Source: an uncultured Prevotellaceae bacterium (GTDB lineage: Bacteria > Bacteroidota > Bacteroidia > Bacteroidales > Muribaculaceae). From it: a stretch of 64,000 nucleotides of DNA. The notes under the pieces are model-generated. The model made no database searches, was not told the origin of the DNA, and was given only the letters and a program-made list of their open reading frames with translations. Shown piece after piece: positions 43,145 to 51,470 of the stretch; position 1 is the first letter of the stretch; every line of letters begins with the position of its first letter. The stretch covers positions 73,820-137,819 of the forward strand of contig ONLH01000018.1 of the NCBI GenBank assembly GCA_900318645.1, given 5' to 3'. The translations under genes were made by a program, and so were the position numbers.

Positions 43145-43702
43145 ATGAAAAAGAAACATCTTGCAATCGCCACTGTAGTGGCACTTTCGGCATCGATGAT
43201 GATGCAGTCTTGCATTGGCAGTTTCGCTTTGTACAACAAGGTAAAGACTTGGAACGACCATGTGGGCGACAAGTTTGTCAATGAATTGGTCTTTGTGGCA
43301 TTTTGGATTTTGCCCGTTTATGAGTTGAGCTTTGTAGCCGACTTGTTCATCCTTAACAGCATTGAGTTCTGGTCAGGCACCAATCCCGCATTGGCCCAGG
43401 CCGAAACTAAGGTCATTGACGGCAAGGATGCCCAGTATCTGGTAGCCCGCAACGAGACAGGATACTCCATCACCAACTTGACCACCAAGCAGGTGACCCG
43501 TTTCATCTTCAATGCCGAGGACAATTCCTGGTCGCTTGAGAACAACGGTGAGGTAACGAAGTTATTCACCTTCGTTGATGACACCCATGTTGACATGATT
43601 ACTCGTGACGGCAGCTACACGCGTGTAGAACTGTCACAGCCCGGTGTGCTGGCCTATCAGGAGCTGGTCGGCGTCGGTGGTGCAGCCTTTGCCCTCAAGT
43701 AA
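43145..43702 (+). CDS. DUF3332 family lipoprotein
   Basis: 185 aa. Signal peptide with MMMQSCIGSF giving a lipobox-like Cys, followed by the DUF3332 pattern ALYNKVKTWNDHVGDKFVNELVFVAFWILPVYELSFVADLFILNSIEFWSG. The central hydrophobic stretch may be a membrane hairpin. Function unknown. It lies 22 bp after mltF, perhaps in the same transcript, and ends at a terminator. Confidence 0.88.
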   Translation: MKKKHLAIATVVALSASMMMQSCIGSFALYNKVKTWNDHVGDKFVNELVFVAFWILPVYELSFVADLFILNSIEFWSGTNPALAQAETKVIDGKDAQYLVARNETGYSITNLTTKQVTRFIFNAEDNSWSLENNGEVTKLFTFVDDTHVDMITRDGSYTRVELSQPGVLAYQELVGVGGAAFALK

Positions 43703-43726
43703 TCGATTCAGTCTGAATAATACAAT

Positions 43727-43765
43727 AATCCAGTGACACTATCGTGTGCCACTGGATTGTTGTTT
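43727..43765 (+). terminator. Terminator between DUF3332 gene and glnS
   Basis: AATCCAGTG (43727-43735) pairs with CACTGGATT (43750-43758), then GTTGTTT. It could also serve the convergent glnS. Confidence 0.8.
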
Positions 43766-43780
43766 AATTGAATGAGCAGT

Positions 43781-45502
43781 TTATTTTCCCTGCTGCTTAG
43801 CCCAGCTGTCTTTCAGGCCGATGGTGCGGTTGAATACCAGGTGGCCTTCGGTCGAGTCCTGATCGACAGTGAAGTAGCCGATGCGCTGGAACTGGAAGGT
43901 GTCGCCCACCTTGGCAGTCTCGGCCAGGAACGGCTCAATCTTGGCATCATTGATGACGCGCAGAGAGTCGGGATTCAGCAGCTCGCGGAAGTCGTGCTCG
44001 GTGTCGGCACTGGGATTCTCCACAGCAAACAGGCGGTCATACAGTCGAACCTCGGCATCCACACAGTGGCGTGCGCTCACCCAGTGCAGGGTACCTTTTA
44101 CCTTGCGTTGGCTGCCGGCGCTGCCGCTCAGCGTGTCAGGATCATAGGTACACTGGATTTCCGTCACATTGCCGTCAGCATCTTTGGTGCAGCCGGTGCA
44201 CATGATGATGTAGGCTCCCTTGAGGCGTACTTCCTTGCCCGGTGTGAGGCGGAAGAACTTCTTCGGCGGCTCCTCCATGAAGTCGTCACGCTCGATGTAA
44301 ATCTCGCGTGAGAACGGCATCTGGTGCTTGCCGGCATTTTCCTGCTCGGGATTGTTCTCCATCTCCATCATTTCCACCTTGTCCTCGGGGTAGTTGGTGA
44401 TAACCACCTTGACTGGGTTCAGCACGGCGCTCACGCGGTTGGCATGGTGGTTCAGTTCCTCGCGGATGTTGTGCTCCAGCAGGCCGATGTCGTTCAGGGC
44501 CTCATATTTGGTATAACCGATGTCTTCAATGAAGTTCTTGATGGCCTGGGGCGTGTAGCCACGACGACGCAGACCGCACAGGGTCGGCATGCGCGGGTCA
44601 TCCCAACCTGCCACAAGGCCTTCCTTGACGAGTTGCAGCAACTTGCGCTTGCTCATCACGGTGTAAGTAAGGTTCAGACGGTTGAACTCAATCTGGCGGG
44701 GGCAATACTCACTGGCGCTCTCGCCGGCCAACTCGTGGACGAAGTAGTCGTACAGATCGCGATGAGGCACAAACTCCAGCGTGCAGATCGAGTGGGTCAC
44801 ACCTTCAAAATAGTCGCTCTGGCCGTGGGCGAAGTCATACATGGGATATACGTTCCACTTGTTGCCCGTGCGCCAGTGCGGTGTCCTGATGATGCGGTAG
44901 ATGATGGGGTCGCGGAAGTGCATGTTGCTTGATGCCATGTCGATCTTGGCGCGCAGCACATGGCTACCCTCCTCAAACTCGCCTGCATTCATCCTCTCGA
45001 ACAGGTCCAGGTTCTCCTCAACCGTGCGGTCGCGGTAGGGACTGTTGGTGCCAGGAGTGGTGGGCGTGCCCTTCTGCTGAGCAATCTGCTCACTCGTTTG
45101 GTCGTCAACATAGGCCTTACCCTCCTTAATCAGTCGGATGGCGAAATCATACAGTTTGGGGAAATAGTCGCTGGCATAGTACAGACGGTCGCCCCAGTCA
45201 TAGCCCAGCCAGTGGATGTCGCGCATGATGGCCTCAACATACTCGGTGTCCTCCTTCTGAGGGTTGGTGTCGTCAAAGCGCAGGTTGCACGTGCCGCCAA
45301 ACATCTCAGCAACGCCAAAGTCCATGCAGATGGCCTTGGCATGGCCGATGTGCAGGTAACCGTTAGGTTCCGGCGGGAAACGCGTGTTCAAGCGGCCTCC
45401 GTTCTTACCAGCCGCCAAATCGTCGGCGACAATCTGCTGCACAAAATTCAAGGGTTTCTTCTCTTCACCCCCAGCGTTGATATTCTCAATATTCTCTGCC
45501 AT
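43781..45502 (-). CDS. glnS: Glutaminyl-tRNA synthetase
   Basis: 573-aa class I synthetase. [18 protein letters not shown] carries the HIGH motif, VMSKRKL is the KMSKS equivalent, and [16 protein letters not shown] and the two C-terminal beta-barrel anticodon domains are present. Direct charging of tRNA-Gln by GlnRS is usual in Bacteroidetes. The minus-strand -7 box TAATTTTG lies at 45550-45543, just upstream of the start. Confidence 0.97.
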   Translation of the reverse strand: MAENIENINAGGEEKKPLNFVQQIVADDLAAGKNGGRLNTRFPPEPNGYLHIGHAKAICMDFGVAEMFGGTCNLRFDDTNPQKEDTEYVEAIMRDIHWLGYDWGDRLYYASDYFPKLYDFAIRLIKEGKAYVDDQTSEQIAQQKGTPTTPGTNSPYRDRTVEENLDLFERMNAGEFEEGSHVLRAKIDMASSNMHFRDPIIYRIIRTPHWRTGNKWNVYPMYDFAHGQSDYFEGVTHSICTLEFVPHRDLYDYFVHELAGESASEYCPRQIEFNRLNLTYTVMSKRKLLQLVKEGLVAGWDDPRMPTLCGLRRRGYTPQAIKNFIEDIGYTKYEALNDIGLLEHNIREELNHHANRVSAVLNPVKVVITNYPEDKVEMMEMENNPEQENAGKHQMPFSREIYIERDDFMEEPPKKFFRLTPGKEVRLKGAYIIMCTGCTKDADGNVTEIQCTYDPDTLSGSAGSQRKVKGTLHWVSARHCVDAEVRLYDRLFAVENPSADTEHDFRELLNPDSLRVINDAKIEPFLAETAKVGDTFQFQRIGYFTVDQDSTEGHLVFNRTIGLKDSWAKQQGK

Positions 45503-45542
45503 ATTCTAAATGATGATAACTCTTTTTTGTATAACTAAACTG

Positions 45543-45550
45543 CAAAATTA
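45543..45550 (-). promoter_or_regulatory. -7 box of glnS
   Basis: Minus-strand TAATTTTG matches TAnnTTTG, 41 bp upstream of the glnS ATG. Confidence 0.6.
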
Positions 45551-45733
45551 ATAAAATCCCTCCACATCACCTTCACATCCTTCAAGATTTTTAGTGCCTG
45601 ACCATTTTTGATGACAAAATTTCTGTATGAATTGTGTGCCATTTGCTCCTCAAAGAAGACCAAGACTCAGCAAAATGATACTATTAAATCTAATAGTTTG
45701 ATTGTAAATTAATGGCATAATTACGATAGATAA

Positions 45734-45764
45734 TTGGAAATGATTAATTTTTTTACTAATTTTG
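45734..45764 (+). promoter_or_regulatory. Promoter of secreted-protein gene 45798
   Basis: TTGG (45734-45737), 19-bp spacer, TAATTTTG (45757-45764). Confidence 0.7.
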
Positions 45765-45797
45765 GATGCGATTATTAATGCTTAAATTGTATCTGTT

Positions 45798-47528
45798 ATG
45801 AAAAAAGGATTTACTTTATTACTGGTGGCCTTGATGGCCGCTACTGTGTTCGCCCAGTCGCCTTATCAGTCGATTGACGAGAAGAACAACTCCTATCTGA
45901 ATACTCGACAGGAGAGAGTGACCAAGAGTAACGTGCATTTTGCCGATGCGCCATTATTGAAGGCCAATCAACCAGCGCGTGAGAACCCGACAGAACTTGA
46001 TTCAAGCCTGTTTGTGCAGCCCGAAGGCGAGCTTCAGCTGATGAGGCGCTCAGGTACTGACTATTTGCCCGTTTGGGGCAGTCCTGCTCCAGCCGACTAC
46101 ACCGAGAAGGGTACCTATGTCGTTAAAGGCACCGACGGCAACTACTATTTCAAGAACTTTATTACCAACATGTGCAATGGCGGCACATGGATTAAAGGTG
46201 AAGTAGAGGGTAACGTCATCACGGTGAGGACGGGTCAAATCAACGCCCAGCTCTGGTATTTCAATGGTGCTGAAAACAAACTCTTCACCTATTATCTCTA
46301 TGCTTTGAAGTCCGAAGATGCCGTTGGCGTTGACTGGCAGGGCAATGAGTACACCTATACCGTCTTTGTTCCAGATGAGGAGGTGACCGAGATCAAGTTC
46401 AACATTAATGACGATGGCACGATTACCTCACAGGATCCCAATCTGCTTTATGGCGGTGTGCAAGAAGAGGACGGTTATCTGACATGGCCCGGACAGGGTG
46501 ATATGGGGTGCACGTTCTATCCCTTTGACGAAGTACCTCAAACTGCTCCTGAGGGCGCAGAATTCAAAGACTACGTGTTCACCCACTATCCCTATGACAG
46601 CAATATCTCCTATGAGGTTATTCCGGGTGCTATCGTGGACAACACTTTCTATGCTAAGATTGCCAAGATTGCTCCTGATGCTGTCATCAAGGCAACCATC
46701 CAGGGAGACAAGGCCCTTGTCGAGACTAACCAGTTCCTGGGTGTTGAAGACACCTACAGCACGCTTGTTTATCTCAAACCGTGTACCATCGAGAAGGAAG
46801 TTGACGAGTGGGGATGGACTACTCTGTATACCTTTGAGGTTGATCAAATGATTATGGATTATGATGCAGAGCTCAGCAAGTTCAGTAATCTTGACCTCGG
46901 ACTGATCATCAATGCCGGCAAGGCTGAGGTCAGCAGCCATGAGGTGTATCTGCGTCCCACATTCTATCTGTTTAACGAGCAGCCGGCTACTCCAGCATCG
47001 CCTGAATTCACCTACTTCTTGCCCTATGCTGAGACAGAGTATTACGCTCATGGATATGCTGGATTCAATATCTACACTACCGATGTTGACGGCAACTATA
47101 TCCTGCCCAGCAAATTGTTCTACACCTGCTATCTTGACAGGACACCCCTTGTGTTCCGTGCCGAGGATTACGCTAATCAGGATGAAGACATAACTGAAAT
47201 TCCCTACGACTTCTCTAACTATGACATCGTTGGCGGTGGTACAACATCACGCTACATCTACTTCTACACTGGCGACTTTGATTACTTTGGTGTACAGACC
47301 ATCTATCGTGGCGGTGGCGAAGAGAGGCGTTCTCCCATCATCTATTATCCCGATGGTGGTCCTGACTCTGGCATCGGCGAGGTGCCCTCAAGTGATGCAA
47401 CAGTCATTGAGACCATGTACCTTGACTTGCAGGGTCGCCAGCTTGATGGCTTGACCAAGGGTGTTAACATCGTAGTTGTGAAGTACTCCGATGGCACCTG
47501 CAAATCTACCAAGATCATGGTAAGATAA
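45798..47528 (+). CDS. Large secreted protein with YLDLQGR C-terminal tail
   Basis: 576 aa: signal peptide (LLVALMAATVFAQ), no recognised enzyme domain, beta-rich and aromatic-rich throughout. Its C-terminal 190 residues (from about DVDGNYILPSKLFY, with ITEIPYDF, YIYFYTGDFDYFGVQTIYRGG) are homologous to the protein at 63016-64000. The end is YLDLQGRQL ... KGVNIVVVKYSDGT, a reduced sorting-domain-like tail. Probably exported to the surface or medium. Monocistronic with its own promoter and terminator. Confidence 0.8.
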   Translation: MKKGFTLLLVALMAATVFAQSPYQSIDEKNNSYLNTRQERVTKSNVHFADAPLLKANQPARENPTELDSSLFVQPEGELQLMRRSGTDYLPVWGSPAPADYTEKGTYVVKGTDGNYYFKNFITNMCNGGTWIKGEVEGNVITVRTGQINAQLWYFNGAENKLFTYYLYALKSEDAVGVDWQGNEYTYTVFVPDEEVTEIKFNINDDGTITSQDPNLLYGGVQEEDGYLTWPGQGDMGCTFYPFDEVPQTAPEGAEFKDYVFTHYPYDSNISYEVIPGAIVDNTFYAKIAKIAPDAVIKATIQGDKALVETNQFLGVEDTYSTLVYLKPCTIEKEVDEWGWTTLYTFEVDQMIMDYDAELSKFSNLDLGLIINAGKAEVSSHEVYLRPTFYLFNEQPATPASPEFTYFLPYAETEYYAHGYAGFNIYTTDVDGNYILPSKLFYTCYLDRTPLVFRAEDYANQDEDITEIPYDFSNYDIVGGGTTSRYIYFYTGDFDYFGVQTIYRGGGEERRSPIIYYPDGGPDSGIGEVPSSDATVIETMYLDLQGRQLDGLTKGVNIVVVKYSDGTCKSTKIMVR

Positions 47529-47553
47529 GCCATCAGACGGCATGCATAAAAAG

Positions 47554-47582
47554 GACGAGGCGTTCATTGCCTCGTCTTTTTT
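47554..47582. terminator. Terminator after secreted-protein gene
   Basis: GACGAGGC (47554-47561) and GCCTCGTC (47569-47576) with a 7-nt loop, followed by TTTTTT. The A-run on the other side lets it also serve the convergent PAS gene. Confidence 0.9.
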
Positions 47583-47619
47583 ATGGTATTGAAAAAACGT
47601 CACTAAAAGCGCATTGCCC

Positions 47620-47982
47620 TTAACGCACGTAGTGGGGCATCTCGTTGGGGATGACCATCGAGATTTCCACCATGCCGCAGACCTTGCCATCCTTGCGCCA
47701 CGGGGTCTGATAAATCATCTTTTTGACGCCCTGCTTGTCGATGGTGTAGCAGTTGACGGTGTCTGTCTCAATCATGTGGCGGATTTTCTCCTGTGACTTC
47801 GCGCTGTGGCAAGGCATCAGGTTCTTGCCCAGCATCGTGCGCCCTTCCTTGTCGAAGGTGGCACGCGAACGCTCGTTCATGAAAATTACTTTACCCTCCA
47901 GGTCACACACCGTGATGGCACAATGGGTGCCCTCGGCCCATGCCAGGGCCTCTTCTATATCTTTGAAAAATTCGTTTTCCAT
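47620..47982 (-). CDS. Stand-alone PAS domain protein
   Basis: 120 aa, one PAS fold: CAITVCDLEGKVIFMNERSRATF, GKNLMPCH, then WRKDGKVCGMVEISMVIP. No output domain is attached, so it may be a sensor subunit or a small redox/ligand-binding protein. The conserved LxPCH resembles a subgroup of single-domain PAS proteins in anaerobes; ligand unknown. It lies downstream of the hydroxyacid dehydrogenase gene on the same strand, separated by a palindrome and a 7-bp repeat array. Confidence 0.85.
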   Translation of the reverse strand: MENEFFKDIEEALAWAEGTHCAITVCDLEGKVIFMNERSRATFDKEGRTMLGKNLMPCHSAKSQEKIRHMIETDTVNCYTIDKQGVKKMIYQTPWRKDGKVCGMVEISMVIPNEMPHYVR

Positions 47983-48003
47983 CTCTAATTGGATTTCACT
48001 TCA

Positions 48004-48031
48004 CTAATCTCTAATCCCTAATCTCTAATCT
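48004..48031. repeat. 7-bp tandem repeat (4 copies)
   Basis: CTAATCT, CTAATCC, CTAATCT, CTAATCT lie upstream of the PAS gene and abut the palindrome at 48032-48063. Confidence 0.8.
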
Positions 48032-48063
48032 GTTGTAAACAAGTGACCTCACTTGTTTACAAC
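48032..48063. terminator. Perfect 15-bp palindrome covering the stop codon of the dehydrogenase gene
   Basis: GTTGTAAACAAGTGA, two bases CC, then TCACTTGTTTACAAC. The right arm encodes (minus strand) the last four residues VVNK and the stop of the dehydrogenase. In RNA this gives a 15-bp hairpin with a tiny loop and no T-tract. Terminator, 3'-end protection, or an inverted duplication are possible roles. Confidence 0.65.
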
Positions 48064-49011
48064 ATTCACAGGCTTGCCGTCCAGATAGGCGGCCACGTTG
48101 CTGGTGATGACATCCATCAGGCGCTCACGAGCCTCAAAGCTGGTCCAGCCGATGTGGGGCGTGATATAGCAGTTGCGGGCGGTGAGCAGCGGGTGGTCGG
48201 CAGCGGGCGGCTCAACGCTGGTGCAGTCGATGGCAGCGGCATAGAGGTGACCGCTGTTCAGTGCGTCGGCCAGGTCTTGCTCGTTGATGAGGGCGCCGCG
48301 TGCCATGTTGAGCACGATGGATCCCTGCTTCATCATCGCCAGGCCCTCGGCATTGATCATACCGGTGGTATCGGCATTGAGCGGGCAGTGCATGGTGAGC
48401 ACGTCGCTGGTGCGGAGCAGATGCTCTAGATTGTCGGCCTTCATGATGCCTTCAGGCAACTGGTCTTGGCTCTTGCTGGTATAGGCCATCACGCGCATGT
48501 TCATCGCCAGAGCCATGCGTGCCACGGCGCCGCCGATGTTGCCCAGCCCGACGATACCCATCTGCTTGCCTGCCAGCTCAATCAGCGGCGTGTTGAAGTA
48601 AGCATAACTGCCGCAGTTGGTCCACTTCAGGTCGTGGGCCTCGTCAGTGTAGTGTTGGGGTTGCCAGCAGATGTTCAGCAGGTGGGCAATGGTGAGCTGT
48701 GCCACGCTGTCGGTGCTATAAGCAGGCACGTTGGTTACAATGATGCCTCGGCGTGCTGCCTCAGCACTGTCCACAACATTAAAGCCTGTTGCCATCACGC
48801 CGATGTACTTCAGGTCAGGCAACTGAGCTATGGCGTCAGCGTCGATAGGAACTTTGTTGGTCAGTACCATCTCAGCCCCTTTACAACGTTCCAGCACGGT
48901 GTCGGCGGTACCGAAGTCGTAGATGTCACACGGTGCCAATGCTTTCATCGGTTCCCACGAGAGGTCACCAGGATTGCCGGCATATCCATCAAGAATAACG
49001 ATTTTTCTCAT
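48049..49011 (-). CDS. D-2-hydroxyacid dehydrogenase (glycerate/hydroxypyruvate type)
   Basis: 320-aa NAD-dependent dehydrogenase. The Rossmann motif is GIVGLGNIGGAVARMA; the catalytic region includes NVPAYSTDSVAQLTIAHLL, NMARGALINEQDLADAL (Arg) and the C-terminal TPHIGWTSFEARERLMD (His). Best fit is glycerate dehydrogenase/hydroxypyruvate reductase; lactate or phosphoglycerate dehydrogenase is less likely. Its final codons form one arm of a perfect palindrome. Confidence 0.92.
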   Translation of the reverse strand: MRKIVILDGYAGNPGDLSWEPMKALAPCDIYDFGTADTVLERCKGAEMVLTNKVPIDADAIAQLPDLKYIGVMATGFNVVDSAEAARRGIIVTNVPAYSTDSVAQLTIAHLLNICWQPQHYTDEAHDLKWTNCGSYAYFNTPLIELAGKQMGIVGLGNIGGAVARMALAMNMRVMAYTSKSQDQLPEGIMKADNLEHLLRTSDVLTMHCPLNADTTGMINAEGLAMMKQGSIVLNMARGALINEQDLADALNSGHLYAAAIDCTSVEPPAADHPLLTARNCYITPHIGWTSFEARERLMDVITSNVAAYLDGKPVNVVNK

Positions 49012-49140
49012 AATCTGGTTAAATGTTGGTGATTATCGGTAATAATGAATGACAAAGTTAAGAGAAAAAAGCCAAATGGCAAAAAAAATAGTTGTTTTTG
49101 GCTGTGTCACACAAAAACACCAAAAATATCTTTTGCAATC

Positions 49141-49155
49141 GTGCAATGTTTGCAC
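49141..49155. promoter_or_regulatory. Operator-like palindrome upstream of HU gene
   Basis: GTGCAATGTTTGCAC (arms GTGCAA/TTGCAC) lies directly upstream of the -7 box TAACTTTG at about 49166-49173, where binding would block or aid the promoter. Confidence 0.45.
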
Positions 49156-49197
49156 AAAATTTCGCTAACTTTGCAGGTTAAAATACAGTGGATTACG

Positions 49198-49470
49198 ATG
49201 GACAATAAAAAACTGATAGACAAGATATCGACAAATCTGGGCCGTAGCAAGGAGGACGTCAGCAAGTTGCTGGAAGCGTTTGCCGGGGTGCTGCGCGAAC
49301 GTTGCAGCGAGATGGACAGTGTTCAGGTGCCGGGCTTTGGTACTTTTGAACCCAAAAAGCGAGACGAGCGAGTAATGGTCCAGCCTTCGACAGGAAAGCG
49401 GATGCTTGTGCCCCCCAAGGTCGTGGTAGGGTTCAAGATCAGTAACGTACTCAAGGCTAAACTCAAATAA
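49198..49470 (+). CDS. HU-family DNA-binding protein
   Basis: 90 aa from MDNKKLIDKIS. The frame is open further upstream, but the promoter (TAACTTTG at about 49166-49173) lies inside that extension. Complete HU/IHF fold: helical N-terminus, VQVPGFGTFEPKKRDER and the DNA-embracing arm VMVQPSTGKRMLVPPKVVVGFK. It is 17 bp upstream of the HU-LysM fusion gene, so the soluble and membrane forms should be co-expressed. Confidence 0.93.
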   Translation: MDNKKLIDKISTNLGRSKEDVSKLLEAFAGVLRERCSEMDSVQVPGFGTFEPKKRDERVMVQPSTGKRMLVPPKVVVGFKISNVLKAKLK

Positions 49471-49487
49471 TACAGGGAGGACTGATC

Positions 49488-50954
49488 ATGAATGCAAAAA
49501 TCACATTTGTTGAGCTCGTGGACTTGATGGCCAAGGCGACATCAACGACCAAGCGTGTGTGTGAACTCTTCCTGAAAGATTTGTTTGCCGTTGTGTCTCA
49601 GGCGCTCATCGATGGCGACAACGTGACCGTCAAGGGTGTCGGTACCTTTAAAATTACCCGTGTCAAGCCTCGCAAGAGTGTCAATGTAAATACTGGCTCA
49701 GAAATGACTATTGCCGGGTATAACAAGGTGACATTCACGCCCGATAAATCACTTGCCGAGGCCGTAAACCAACCGTTTGCCCAGTTTGAGACCGTTGTCC
49801 TTGATGATGCCGTGACCGATGAGAAACTTGACGAGATTGACAAGTTGCATCCGTCGGCTGTCACCCCCGCCTCTCAAGCTGAAGTGTCTGAAAAGCCTGC
49901 TAGTGTGTCTCTTGAACCGGCAACACCAGCCCAGCCTGAATCCGAATCTCAGGTAGAGGAGGAAACAATCTATGGCGAACCGGAAATTCCTCTGGCTCCT
50001 TTGCCCTTTGAACTGCCGCAGATGCAGGATGCAGCCCCTGCGCCAACTCCTGATCTCTTGTTTGAATCACCTGAACATGATGGTGAAGAAGTTGTCGCTG
50101 AAAAATTTGAGTCTCCCGTGAAGGAAGAGCCTGTCAAGGCAGAGCCCGTCAAGGAAAAACCGATAAAGAAGGACATTCCCCAACCCAAGCAGGAAGACAA
50201 ACAGCCTGAGCGCAAGCCCATGCTGGTCGGCAGGCCCATTGATGGACCAACTCAACCCGTTCCTGAACAAGAGAAGGAGGAAGAGGTGAATACCGATCGC
50301 CACTTCTATCGTCCCGAGCCGCGAAATGTTTATACGCCTACGCCCGAACAGATTGAGGAGGCGACACGTAAGCCCGAAAGACGATGGCTGTGGATGCTGC
50401 TGAGCGCATTGGCTATTGTCTTGATATTCTGGATGATGGCACGCAGTTGTGATGACAGCGGCCAGGCTGATGTCCCTGAACAGGAAGTTGTGGCAGCCGA
50501 TACAGTATCGGAGGACTCTCTCACCGAGGAGGCTAAAACTGTAGCTGAAGCCAAGGCTGCTGCTGATAAGTCAGAGCAAAAGATCGAGGAAAAGATCAAA
50601 CAGGAGGTTGACAAGGCCGATAAGATTGACAAGGCTGCTGAAAAGAAAGAAGCTACCAAGTCCGAGCAGAAGCCTGCAACCACTACCAAACCGAGTTCCA
50701 AAGAAGTCACCGATGTCGTGACCTCGCAGATTGTGCTCACCACGCTCTCTGAGAAGCATTATGGTAGCCCGTGGTTCTGGGTATATATCTATGAGGAGAA
50801 TGTGGCTCGTGGCACCATCAATGACCCGAACAACATCAAGCCTGGTACCAGGGTTGTCATCCCGCCAGCCGATAAATACGGTATCAATCCCAACGACAAG
50901 GCTAGCCTGAAGAAGGCTCAGATCAAGTCGATGGAGTACCTCAAGGGCCGATAA
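49488..50954 (+). CDS. HU domain - transmembrane helix - LysM fusion protein
   Basis: 488 aa. Residues 1-100 are an HU/IHF-like domain (KRVCELFLKDLFAVVSQAL, VKGVGTFKITRVKPRKSVN, VTFTPDKSLAEAVN). Residues 105-295 are an acidic, Pro/Glu/Lys-rich low-complexity linker. RKPERRW then precedes a membrane helix (300-318), predicting HU inside. Residues 325-405 are a charged Ala/Glu/Lys linker, and 408-460 a LysM-like domain (TTLSEKHYGSPWFWVYIYEEN, INDPNNIKPGTRVVIPP). This architecture would connect DNA to peptidoglycan. Functions are inferred from domains; neither DNA nor wall binding is shown. Confidence 0.88.
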   Translation: MNAKITFVELVDLMAKATSTTKRVCELFLKDLFAVVSQALIDGDNVTVKGVGTFKITRVKPRKSVNVNTGSEMTIAGYNKVTFTPDKSLAEAVNQPFAQFETVVLDDAVTDEKLDEIDKLHPSAVTPASQAEVSEKPASVSLEPATPAQPESESQVEEETIYGEPEIPLAPLPFELPQMQDAAPAPTPDLLFESPEHDGEEVVAEKFESPVKEEPVKAEPVKEKPIKKDIPQPKQEDKQPERKPMLVGRPIDGPTQPVPEQEKEEEVNTDRHFYRPEPRNVYTPTPEQIEEATRKPERRWLWMLLSALAIVLIFWMMARSCDDSGQADVPEQEVVAADTVSEDSLTEEAKTVAEAKAAADKSEQKIEEKIKQEVDKADKIDKAAEKKEATKSEQKPATTTKPSSKEVTDVVTSQIVLTTLSEKHYGSPWFWVYIYEENVARGTINDPNNIKPGTRVVIPPADKYGINPNDKASLKKAQIKSMEYLKGR

Positions 50955-50957
50955 ATC

Positions 50958-51452
50958 ATGACATTTGACAATAGCAATGTCCGCCGTCAAGACCGCCTGC
51001 TCAAAGAAGAGCGGGCGGTGGCTTTGTTGCGCACGGCCGAGTGGGGTGTACTCTCGATGTGTGACGCCGATGGGGCTCCTTATGGAATCCCTCTCAACTA
51101 TGTGTGGGATGGTGCTAGTTCGCTCTACATCCATTGTGCGCCCGAGGGCCGCAAGTTGCGTTGTCTGGAGCATGAACAGCGCGTGTCGTTCTGTATCGTG
51201 GGCAACGTCAACCTGTTGCCCTCGAAGTTCACGACCGAATATGAGAGTATTGTGCTCACGGGTGTTGCCGTGCGGGGCCTTGCCGATGACGAGAAACGCC
51301 ATGCCCTGGAATTGTTGCTCAACAAACTGTCACCCCACGACAAGACTGTCGGGATGAAATATGCCGCAGCATCCTTCCATCGCGTAGAAATCTTGCGCCT
51401 TGACATCGCCACGTGGAGCGGAAAGTGCAAGGTCGTTCCAGCTGCCGATTAG
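50958..51452 (+). CDS. Pyridoxamine 5'-phosphate oxidase-like flavoprotein (Nim-related)
   Basis: 164-aa split-barrel FMN-binding protein. RRQDRLLKEERAVALLRTAEWGVLSM, APYGIPLNYVWDGASSLYIHCAPEGRKL and FCIVGNVNLLPSKFTTEYESI follow the pattern of the family that includes the 5-nitroimidazole reductases NimA-J. Members are common chromosomal proteins in anaerobes, and sequence alone does not show nitroimidazole resistance. It starts 3 bp after the HU-LysM gene. Confidence 0.88.
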   Translation: MTFDNSNVRRQDRLLKEERAVALLRTAEWGVLSMCDADGAPYGIPLNYVWDGASSLYIHCAPEGRKLRCLEHEQRVSFCIVGNVNLLPSKFTTEYESIVLTGVAVRGLADDEKRHALELLLNKLSPHDKTVGMKYAAASFHRVEILRLDIATWSGKCKVVPAAD

Positions 51453-51470
51453 GTCGGCAATAAACAGCAT

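Noticed and set aside
50958..51452. Calling the flavoprotein a nim nitroimidazole-resistance gene
   Set aside because: The fold matches, but many chromosomal relatives confer no resistance; sequence alone cannot show it.
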